A DNA stretch of 64,000 nt from Symsagittifera roscoffensis (taxonomy: Eukaryota > Xenacoelomorpha > Acoela > Convolutidae). Every line of letters begins with the position of its first letter. Position 1 is the stretch's first letter. This document shows, one piece after another, positions 56,601-64,000 of this stretch. The translations under genes were made by a program, and so were the position numbers. The stretch is from positions 47,822,276-47,886,275 of the forward strand of contig NC_087069.1 of NCBI RefSeq assembly GCF_963678635.1. The letters are read 5' to 3'. The notes under the pieces are model-generated. The model had not been told where the DNA came from and did not search any database. It saw only the letters and a program-made list of their open reading frames with translations.

Positions 56601-56850
56601 TGCAAAAAAAATTTAAGCATCGGTTTCATTGTGCAACGTAGAGATTATGAGTCTCACGCACTAACCACTCAGCCACAGACGCTTAAGCAATCATAAGCAC
56701 TAGCCACAAATACAACAGAGCAGATGCTCAGAAATTTCCAATGCTAGAGATCAATATTATAGCAGAAGTTCCACCAAATAAGGAAAACTTTTAATGAACA
56801 CTTTTATTTGCGAGTTAAGTTAGAAAAAATAAAGTTCTTACTAATAAACG
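56600..56850 (-). repeat. SINE-like element, copy 2
   Basis: On the minus strand GTGGCTGAGTGGTTAGTGCGTGAG is a good tRNA A box region. The downstream body ('gcctctagcattggaaatttc' type, 'aactcgcaaataaaagtg') matches 44,315-44,720. Confidence 0.6.
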
Positions 56851-56899
56851 TCCCTCGCAAGATCGGTAGTTATTTAAAAAAACTGAAAGCCAATTTAAA

Positions 56900-57380
56900 A
56901 CAAGGATAGTCGGTTACTCTGCAAGTAGTACAGAATGTTCCGACTAGTCTTAAAAACCACACATAATTTTTTTTCTTCAAATTAGTGTAGTTTTTTTCTG
57001 AGTGGTGTGATAATAGGATCTGAACAAAAAACAACAACAAAGGCGTATTCGAGAGCCATTGTAAAATAGACAAATTGAATATCAATTTTTGATGAGAAAT
57101 GACTAGAAAGAAAACAGTAAAAACATGTTAAAATTGCAGATTTTTTTTGAATTTTTGATTCCCAAAATGGCGTTAAAAAATACAAAACTAATTTTACTCG
57201 AGTAAAAATATAAATAAGCATAATAAGGCTATTGTAAACGGCTTCATTAAGCGTAAAGAAACCTGCTCGCTGGCTTTACTTGCTAAATTAGACGAAAAAA
57301 CAAAAATTTCAAACCAGTTTTTCTCAATGTTTAATGTGGTTCGAATCACCATTGAAAGGCCTTTAGAAAGATATATCACT
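56900..57380 (+). repeat. Dispersed repeat family R, copy 3
   Basis: 'caagtagtacagaatgttccga', 'gaaatgactagaaag' and 'aaacctgctcgctgg' occur in the same order as in copies 1 and 2. Confidence 0.55.
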
Positions 57381-57529
57381 CAAGCCAGTCTGATGATTTT
57401 TTGTGTTAGCTGATTTTGCATCGAAAAAAGAAAAACTCACCCGAATACAAATACAATTTCAATGGTCGGAGCAATTATTGAAAGGAATAAACAATTTTCA
57501 CTCTTTTTAAAAAAAAAAAAAAAGGCCAT

Positions 57530-58095
57530 TTAACTATGAACAAAATAAAGATTTCAAATCTTTTCAATTTTCAGCTATTTTCCAAATTTATCTATTTTTG
57601 TGATCAATTTTTTGCCCAATACTTTTTTAAATCGAGAAAAAGACAACATCAGACATGAAATAAGTACCATCTGTGCAATTGAAACTGTTTAAAAAACATC
57701 ACTGCCAATAGGATCTTTTTTTCCACTCAAATTTCCATCAAGTTGCCTTTTGGAGAAAAATAAGCGCATACTCAATGTTTATACACGCTAATTTGTTTTT
57801 TAAACTTAAATTTGATTCTATAACTATTTATTTTCTGACAATCATCTTTCGCGGCAGACCCTTCTAAACATAACATACTTGCTTCATTGTTCTAAAACTA
57901 GTTACAATGATGTGTTATAAAATTTCTATTAAAGCGTTATGTTACGTTGTAAAACGTGGTAGAGAAAAATCTGTTCACAAGAGTTGGTTTGCTCACAACG
58001 CAAAGTTTCATTGCATTATGACAAAGTTAAAAAAACTTTCTATTGAATTTCAGTAGTGGGGAGGTAGGGGCTAGTTGGAAAGAGCCGAGACTTCT
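57530..58095 (+). repeat. Direct repeat D, left copy, ending in family F terminus
   Basis: 'tttttgcccaatact', 'catcagacatgaa(a)taagtaccat', 'acatcactgccaatag', 'catcaagttgcc' ... 'ttgcattatgacaaagtta' and 'tggaaagagccgag' recur in order at 59,220-59,530. The two copies bracket the SINE cluster. Confidence 0.65.
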
Positions 58096-58104
58096 AATAA
58101 ATTT

Positions 58105-58430
58105 TAATTTCGAGGCTAAGCTACGCTTCGCAAACACTTGCGAGAACACGATCAAAAAGCAGCTCTATCAAGTGAAATAAGAAGTAGACATAAGCCTCAA
58201 ATTAGCAAAAACTCGGCTACGTGTCGAGTTCTAATCTGCGACCTAGCAAATTTGAGTCGCACCCACTAACCACTCAGCCACGGATGCTTAAAATCCCCAA
58301 AAATTAGCCACCATTAACGCAGCTACATTGGCTAAGATATTACCAATTCGATGCAGTATAATTAAAACCAAACACAAAAAGATACAATTTTGCATGTAAT
58401 ATATTGAAAAGCATAAAGCCAAATTATCTA
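58105..58430 (-). repeat. SINE-like element, copy 3
   Basis: It has GTGGCTGAGTGGTTAGTGGGTGCG (minus) with a B-box-like GCAGATTAGAACTCG. 'gctacgcttcgcaaacacttgcgagaacacga' is the shared flank seen at 44,330. Confidence 0.6.
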
Positions 58431-58435
58431 TGAAC

Positions 58436-58930
58436 ACAAAGGCGAAGCTGCGCTGCGAAAACACGACCAAAAAGCAACTCTATCAAGTAAAATAAAAAGT
58501 TGAAATAAGCCTGGAATTAGCAAACTCTCGGCTACGTGAAGGATTTGAATCTGCGACCTCGCAAGCTTGAGTCTCAAGCACTCACCCACGGATGCTTAAA
58601 TTCCCCATTAATTAGCCACTAATAACCAAGCTACATATGCTAATCAATTGCCAATTTGCTACCGCAGAAGAGCACCAAATACAAAAAAGAAACAATTTTG
58701 CATGTAATAAATTGGAACGCGTCAAGCCAAATTATATTTAAATTATGCATTTCAAAACAATTGCGAGTCAACTTTTTACTATGTTAAAGTACATATGACA
58801 ATATACTGCTACCGCAGCCTACCGATTCAAAAGAACCACCAAAAGTAGCACATTTTTTTGCTACTTAGTTTGGAAAAAAGAAGGTTCGTACTATCACACT
58901 CGCTCCGCAAGATTAATTAAGCATTTCAAA
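58436..58930 (-). repeat. SINE-like element, copy 4
   Basis: It has the same order as copy 3. GCAGATTCAAATCC is a good B box, and the A box is partly deleted ('gtgggtgagtgcttgag'). The tail 'ttgctacttagtttgg' and 'gttcgtacta' matches copies 1 and 5. Confidence 0.6.
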
Positions 58931-59089
58931 AAAAATTGCGAGCTACATTGAGCTCGAAAATTTCTTAAATCGAGCTTTCAATCATTGTAGTGCTGTTTGA
59001 AACAAATAACTTTTTTCGGTTCATTTGATGAAATAAAAATGCATCAGCTGAGTTTACTTTTTACTAATCAAATGCCAAAGCACATGATA

Positions 59090-59215
59090 TCATACTACTA
59101 CCGCAGCCTACCGATTCAAAAAAGCCACCAAAAGTAGCAATTTTATTTGCGACTTAGGTTGGAAAAAAAGAAAGTTCGTACTAATACACTTTGCTTTGCA
59201 AGTGTAAAAATGTTC
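59090..59215 (-). repeat. SINE-like element, 3' fragment, copy 5
   Basis: 'actaccgcagcctaccgattcaaaa', 'tttgcgacttaggttgg' and 'gttcgtactaatacact' match the tails of copies 1 and 4. No tRNA head. Confidence 0.55.
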
Positions 59216-59219
59216 ACTT

Positions 59220-59530
59220 ACCTACGAACAAATTAAAGAATTCATTAATTGGCAATTTTCAGCTTATTTCTTAACTTATTTATTTTAATAATCACCTTTT
59301 TGCCCAACACTTACTTTAAATAGAGAAACTGACATCAGACCTGAACTTAAGTACCATCCTTGCAATTGAAATTGTTTAAATGAACATCACTGCCAGTAGA
59401 ATTTTTTACCCCTCAAACTTCCATCAAATATTTTTAACTCTGTCATTGCATTATGACATAGTTAAAAATATTTTTTTAAATTGAATTTCAGTAGGGAGGG
59501 GGTTGTGGAAAAGAGCCGAGATTTCTCAAG
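59220..59530 (+). repeat. Direct repeat D, right copy
   Basis: This is a shortened second copy of 57,530-58,095, lacking about 200 bases of the middle, ending in TGGAAAAGAGCCGAG. Confidence 0.6.
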
Positions 59531-59584
59531 TTTTTAAAAAATCAGCTGGAGTCTAAGTTATCTTAATATATTTTTATTCCGCAG

Positions 59585-59745
59585 GAAAAAAAAGAACTAA
59601 ACAAAACTTAAACCGGAAAAAATATCAAATTTGAGTGCGAACAAATTTTAATTCTAATTCCCTAGAAAAAAAAACGAAAAAAAAAAACATCATCAAACTT
59701 TATATAAAAGTCATCATTACAATCATTGACTCTTTAAGAAACCAG
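59585..59745 (+). repeat. Family T repeat, copy 5
   Basis: 'aaaccggaaaaaatatc', 'gagtgcgaacaaattttaa', and AACTTTATATAAAAGTC followed by 'caatcattgactcttta' keep the TATA core. Confidence 0.5.
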
Positions 59746-59779
59746 CTGCAGTTTGTTTAATCTTCTTTTATTTAACTAC

Positions 59780-59933
59780 ACTGTCCTGGTGGCCAGATTC
59801 ATTCTATTGAAGTAAATGTAGCAGACTAGTTGTGGATGCATCTGTGGTCCCCCGTTACCTCCAGTATTTTGCGTCATTTTGTGTCGATCCAGAGAAATCA
59901 CGACGTCATCAGAGAGAGACGACAGTCCAGGGC
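59780..59933 (-). CDS. CCZ1: CCZ1 homologue, middle exon
   Basis: The acceptor (minus) is 'ttaattgtttcag'; the donor is ACAGT|GTAGTT, phase 2. It encodes PGLSSLSDDVVISLDRHK, then a glycine-rich GGNGGPQ, then YIYFNRMNLATRT, the hallmark FIYFNHMNLAEKS segment of CCZ1. The first two bases complete a Gly codon after the preceding exon's HGFLG, giving the family's G-P junction. Confidence 0.85.
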
Positions 59934-59984
59934 CTGAAACAATTAAAGATCTTAATTAAGACGATATTTATCCACAAGGGAAAG

Positions 59985-60130
59985 GACCACTTCAGTCACG
60001 GTTGGAGGGGTCCCAGTGTCATCCGCCTCCTCAAGGTGGGACGATTGCGTCGAAATGCATGACATCTCCCTCCCCCACGGTTGGTCTTGCACTGAGCAGG
60101 ACCGGGGGCTAATACTAAAAACGAGGACCA
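59985..60130. other. GC-rich block of unknown nature
   Basis: A locally GC-rich stretch (CACGGTTGGAGGGGTCCCAG, CCTCCTCAAGGTGGGACG, CCCCACGGTTGGTC) stands out in an AT-rich intron. CACGGTTGG occurs twice. I could not match it to a known RNA or repeat. Confidence 0.35.
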
Positions 60131-60530
60131 AATACGACCTGTTCAGCTCTTGACGGAGAACGCCTGTTGAATACCTGCTTAAGAATTACATGCATTTTTG
60201 CAACTTTTCTGGACTGGGTAATGTTTACAAGCAAAGTTGACTATTCGAATATCCACCTCTATAAAGGACTAATCCAAAGGCTAAAAATATTCGAATATTC
60301 TACCTACTAACGAATTTCTTCAGCCCCATACAAAAAGGAGGAAGGTGGTTACAGCTATTCAAAAACTCATTAGGTTTTTTTGTTTCAAAAACAATTCTCA
60401 TTTTTGTTCATCTAGATCATCTAGGTAACTTATTAAACAAGGCTTGTCATGAAAGCTCACTTAAAAACATTAACTCATGTATTGACATAATAACAGGTAC
60501 AATAAAGGACACGACATCAGTGAGTAAATG

Positions 60531-60746
60531 GCGGCTCTTTTCCAATTTCCCAAACGCCTTGTAAAATTACAAAATAAGGCCGTTCGAAAATTGATGACGC
60601 GGTATTTACATATAAATGTTGTTAAAATTTGTTCACTTGTTCACGATGAGACGTTTTAAAGCAATTTCTAAAATGAAAAATCATTCAAAGTAGATTTTCA
60701 TATTTCGAAAATCGAAAAAAAATCAAAGCGGGACTGGAAAAGAACC
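60531..60746. mobile_element. MITE family F, element 1
   Basis: The left end is GCGGCTCTTTTCCAATTTCC; the right end GGGACTGGAAAAGAACC is an imperfect inverted match. It shares ends with 61,518-61,733 and with the termini of repeat D. Confidence 0.6.
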
Positions 60747-60967
60747 TAAAGGGCTTTTCCTCGACAACCCCCCCCCCTCACCTTGGAACTTTTACTGGTA
60801 AGAGTTCAAAATTTGTCTCACTACGTTCGATTTTTATTGTAAAAATTGACATACTGACTAATTATGCGACAACGAATATTTTTGGTTTTCTTAAGTCCCT
60901 TTATAAAAACGACTCTTTATAACAAAGTCGATGCCCATGTCAAGACACAAATCAATAGGCAGCTAAC

Positions 60968-61058
60968 TGTCTCGGCTCTTTTTCCTACCCCCCCCCGAAC
61001 AATGTGAACAATTAATTACTTGTAAAATTTTGCAGGTGGGGGAGAGAAAATAGAGCCA
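60968..61058. mobile_element. Short MITE with GGCTCT ends
   Basis: TCGGCTCTTTTTCCTACCCC at the left and GGTGGGGGAGAGAAAATAGAGCC at the right are inverted, with about 50 bases between. It is probably a family F relative. Confidence 0.5.
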
Positions 61059-61244
61059 CTGGCTTTTTTGGTGTTCTTCCAAGATGCGATTTTTTATTGT
61101 TATTAGTTGGGTAAAAAAAAATCGAGTCTGTTCCCTTCGTGATAAGTCACTACGCTGCGTTTGTGTAAAAAACGAATAAATTTTTATCATTATTATTTTT
61201 ATTATAAGTGGTAAAAACGGAATGAGTCAAAGTGATGTGCTGAC

Positions 61245-61433
61245 CTAGAAACCCATGGACCCTCCGGAAGAAATCCAACTTCAGTTCTGGTTTGGATGCC
61301 TTGTCGATCAACAGACACACCCACATGTTCTTGGACCTGTAGATGACCAGCCAGTTGGCTCTCAATTTACTCTCTTTTCCACCCGTGGCTGAAAACGAGT
61401 CGCCACTTCCGAGGTACACTGTACGCACAGATT
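61245..61433 (-). CDS. CCZ1: CCZ1 homologue, second exon in window
   Basis: The acceptor (minus) is 'tatctttcag'; the donor is CTAG|GTCAGC, phase 1. LRANWLVIYRSKNMWVCLLI then LDFFRRVHGFLG matches the CCZ1 longin-type segment (E..LIVYKA..A.VCFMID...  LDF.RRLD..VG). The reading frame happens to stay open past the donor, but only the spliced product continues the family pattern. Confidence 0.87.
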
Positions 61434-61517
61434 CTGAAAGATAAGAAAGAAAATTAAATCAACAGGACATAAATAAATATCTTCGCTTCGTCCATTGGCA
61501 CTCAATTAAACAAATTC

Positions 61518-61733
61518 CGGCTCTTTTCCAGTTTTCCCCTTTTCAAAATACCGAGTTTTATGTTTGTTTTACGTGTTATTATGGCTAAATGCGTGATGTT
61601 ACGCTGTAAAGTATGAAGAACTAATCTGTTCAGAATTGTCGATTTGTTCACTACACCAAACTTCCTTGCATTATGACAACGTTAAATAGACTTTTCGAAA
61701 TTGAATTTGAAAGGGGGAACTGGAAAAGAGCCC
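61518..61733. mobile_element. MITE family F, element 2
   Basis: CGGCTCTTTTCCAGTTTTCCCC at the left and GGGGGAACTGGAAAAGAGCC at the right are inverted. 'cattatgacaacgttaaa' and 'ttgaatttgaa' are shared with repeat D. Confidence 0.7.
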
Positions 61734-61989
61734 AATTTCCAACTATCACATGTTGTTAAGTTATAACCCGAATCTCTTTAACTATACTGAGCGCAAAAAC
61801 AAAGTAAAAAAAATTATGAGCAAGCTTAATCTAAGAGCAAAAACTGATAAATCGGGAACCCATGAGAATCGAGCTAACAACTTGTCACAAAGCGAGCAGC
61901 TAAAAACTGCAGGTTGAAAAGTCCTTCGAATACAACGGTCAATAACAACCTTTAAAGAGCAGCATATTCAAATTCAACTTCAGCTTTGA

Positions 61990-62150
61990 AAGGGATAGCG
62001 CGTACGCAGTCCCTACACTAAGAAATTGTGCGTCCGAGTTTCCCACTTTGGGGAAATCGCAGAGGTCAACCTCCGCGCAGTGCAATGCAGAAGCCTCACC
62101 CTGGACCACCTCTCTACATGATCGGAGGACGGTCGGCGCCAGGTAAGTAT
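61990..62150 (-). ncRNA. U1: U1 snRNA gene, copy 2
   Basis: It has the same length as copy 1 with a small number of substitutions. ATACTTACCTGG 5' end, ATTGCAC U1A loop, GATTTCCCC and terminal stem are all present. The stem-loop I loop reads GATCATGTAG, nearer to the U1-70K consensus GATCAYGAAG than copy 1. The Sm region is CAATTTCTTAG as in copy 1, so this departure is a lineage feature rather than decay. It lies in a CCZ1 intron, same strand. Confidence 0.95.
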
Positions 62151-62190
62151 GAAAACAGTTCCAAAACATCTGACCAACAAAAAATTATAT

Positions 62191-62201
62191 AACGTTCTAC
62201 A
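62191..62201 (-). promoter_or_regulatory. Candidate PSE of U1 copy 2
   Basis: TGTAGAACGTT on the minus strand at -41 to -51, matching copy 1 at 10 of 11 bases while the bases around it are unrelated. Confidence 0.6.
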
Positions 62202-62388
62202 CTTGGATAACTTAGTGGTTACCTTCTTCCAACTATGTTTTGTAAGAAATTCCATCAACTTTTTACGCCTATTGCTATTTAAAAAGACGCCAATATTTTT
62301 AGCACATTCACACGCATTAAAGAACCGTTTTTTATTCGACGTTTATAGTTCACCGTGAAGCCTAACAAAAACCAGAACTAAGTTATGG

Positions 62389-62416
62389 CCATATTTGGTC
62401 CAATTACCAAATATGG
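62389..62416 (-). promoter_or_regulatory. Twin CArG boxes upstream of U1 copy 2 (candidate DSE)
   Basis: CCATATTTGG (62,389-62,398) and CCAAATATGG (62,407-62,416), at -239 to -266. TGCATG (62,449) and CCAAT (62,476) lie beyond, at the same distances as in copy 1. Confidence 0.65.
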
Positions 62417-63374
62417 ACATGTTCGGATATGAAGCTTTATCCAACTCTTGCATGAACGCCTTTTTCTGTAAATAGCCAATGAGAATTATTGGACTATTCG
62501 AGCTGCTCTTGGTCGATTTAAGCAAACAGTTTTATACCAAGAGTGAAACATCAAATTGATTGCGATAAGCATGAACAAGTGATAGGTTACCAGTGAAAAA
62601 CGATTGAAAAGAAAGACTATTTAGGCTAAATTAATACCACAATTGAATCTTGTTAAGACTAAGTTGATCGCTTTGCAAAAACAGGGCCTTGAAAAAAATG
62701 ACAGATTGCTAGAATGCGATAAAGATATCAAACTCGAAATTAAAATGTTTGATCTGTACTAAAAGATACCTAAAAAATGGGAAAACTCCATTTGTTTTAT
62801 GCAAAAGTTTTACTCCAAAAGGGCTGAATCTGGCTAGATTCTCGTGGTTCTTTTCAGTTACGTAAAGGCATATTTGAATTTTACCGGATTAAAAAATTTA
62901 ATTGGCATATCAAACTAACTTGATTGCATCTGCCCCCCCCCCCCCACTCAATTTACGAAATTAAAATCTTCCCTGTCATCCTACCAGTTAATTTGGATTA
63001 AAATTGCTTAGCGCTGAAAGTCGAGATTTCGATTCTGACTGTTTGAAAATCCAAGCTAACAGTCTTCCCCAAAACTGCTTTTGAGGGAAGAGCTTTTCAC
63101 CAGGTTCGAAACTCTTCGTAAAAAAAGAAATGCAAAATCTCAAATAATTATTCACATCTCACATGGTAACTTTACATGTAAGAAATTTTTTTCTGTTTCT
63201 ATTTTTACACTGGCATATTTTATAGTTGTTTAGAACATCAAAAGCATTTTAAATATGCTTTCATCTAACTTTCAGATCTGCTTTCAGATAAAATCAAAGA
63301 GATGAACTATAATAGCCAGGGGATATTTCCTTGCTTTTGCCAAAAAAAAATGGAATCCTTAACATTCAACGTAC

Positions 63375-63543
63375 CTGCGTCGCCACTAACAGCATGTGGT
63401 ACATTATGGAACTGATCAATGCCACTGCCTATATCCCCAAACTCCTCCCCTTCTGGTCCATAGGATGGGTGCACAAACTGACCAGTGTAGGTGGGCACAG
63501 AGTCAGTCACCAATAGTTCATTCTTCAGACTTTCCGGGATGAC
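63375..63543 (-). CDS. CCZ1: CCZ1 homologue, first exon in window
   Basis: The acceptor (minus) is 'gtttttaacag'; the donor is GCAG|GTACGT, phase 1. It begins VIPESLKNELLVTDSVPTYTG, corresponding to the CCZ1 segment L.P..I..EL...DSP. The rest (FVHPSYGPEGEEFGDIGSG) is a lineage-specific linker. Five exons total 828 nt, 275 codons and stop; the N-terminal half lies beyond the right edge. Confidence 0.8.
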
Positions 63544-63784
63544 CTGTTAAAAACGGTCAATCAAATCAACATATTCAGCCCCAATTAGTTCATTATAATT
63601 CTGTTGGTGACAAGACAAAGATTTTATGTTGGAAATTGCCATTAAGAATCAAGGATTTTACCCACAGCGTTAGCCATTTTTGATCCAAACTCGACATTTG
63701 GTTGAAGTAGAACTATCTTAATTTGGTCTGCTTACTGGAGCTGATGTTAACTTGGTCTTAAACCTATATCAGCATGATAAATTT

Positions 63785-63996
63785 TCACAACAGTCGATAG
63801 TTCGTAACAGGCGACAATTCGTAACAGGCGAAAAATCGTAACAGGTGACAATTAGCAACTGAAAATTAAGCGGGAACACTGATTCATGCGCAGTAAAACC
63901 CTCGTGCCGGATGTAAAAGCAGCGGAGCAAGCGTAATCTACTTGCCAAAACTTTGTTACGAATTGTCGCCTTTTACAAATTGTCGCTCTGTCGTTG
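63785..63996. repeat. Repeat with 'ttcgtaacaggcgacaa' units and inverted end
   Basis: TTCGTAACAGGCGACAA-type units occur three times in tandem at 63,799-63,854. The inverted form TTACGAATTGTCGCC, TTACAAATTGTCGC closes the element at 63,956-63,990. It is likely a MITE with repeated terminal motifs. Confidence 0.6.
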
Positions 63997-64000
63997 AATT

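Noticed and set aside
59832-60062. 76-codon plus-strand frame
   Set aside because: It is antisense to the CCZ1 exon at 59,780-59,933 and to the GC-rich block; the minus-strand reading matches a known family.
61130-61244. Continuation of the CCZ1 exon past 61,245 (HITLTHSVFTTYNKNNN)
   Set aside because: It looks plausible, but the following exon fits in phase only if splicing uses CTAG|GTCAGC, and the spliced product restores the family's G-P junction.
1-64000. CRISPR array or bacterial-type operon
   Set aside because: No regularly spaced identical short repeats with unique spacers and no tightly packed same-strand ORFs; the window is clearly eukaryotic.

Overview
The window is nuclear DNA from an animal. 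It is AT-rich, with spliced genes carrying GT/AG introns, two U1 snRNA genes, a caspase, a SAM/SH2 adaptor of the SLP-76/BLNK type, the vacuolar-fusion protein CCZ1, and many small transposons, SINE-like and LINE fragments. I see no operons, bacterial ribosome binding sites or CRISPR array. The species cannot be fixed by eye; an invertebrate metazoan is the best guess.

Bases 1-25,620 are an accessory mosaic without conserved host genes. Four kinds of block recur. Block X carries a two-finger zinc-finger ORF (334-2,690 forward; about 3,980-6,165 inverted; 11,740-14,165; 19,964-21,765). Block P is a spacerless palindrome of about 4.6 kb (6,163-10,750). Block Z carries an intact 92-residue ORF (10,763-11,735; 19,013-19,963). 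Block Y carries decayed coding matter and a 12-13 bp stem-loop (15,183-19,012; 21,765-25,620). Z-X-Y is present twice in tandem (10,763-19,012 and 19,013-25,620), and the second unit has two internal deletions.

From 25,621 to 29,484 (+) lies a caspase gene: p20 exon with SHG and QACQG motifs, and p10 exon, joined in phase. From about 36,405 to 47,121 (+) lies a SAM / tyrosine-motif / Q-rich / C-terminal SH2 adaptor gene. Two hAT-type MITEs with perfect 8-bp target duplications sit 16 and 23 nt upstream of its two SH2-proximal exons. Its last intron holds a 529-bp-period tandem array whose units resemble the end of the preceding exon.

From about 47 kb to the end, the minus strand carries a probable RUN-domain gene (three exons, 51,955-54,441) and then the C-terminal half of CCZ1 (five exons, 55,566-63,543). 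Each hosts one U1 snRNA gene in an intron on the same strand. Upstream of both U1 copies the same promoter modules recur at matching distances: a TGTAGAANGTT box near -45, twin CArG boxes in inverted order near -240 to -268, TGCATG/GCATGC near -303 and CCAAT near -327. Introns and spacers here are filled with SINE-like elements, MITEs, a degraded LINE reverse transcriptase and a family of TATA-box-bearing repeats.

Exon boundaries were inferred by reading splice signals and checking phase. Repeat similarity was judged by eye, so no percentages are given.
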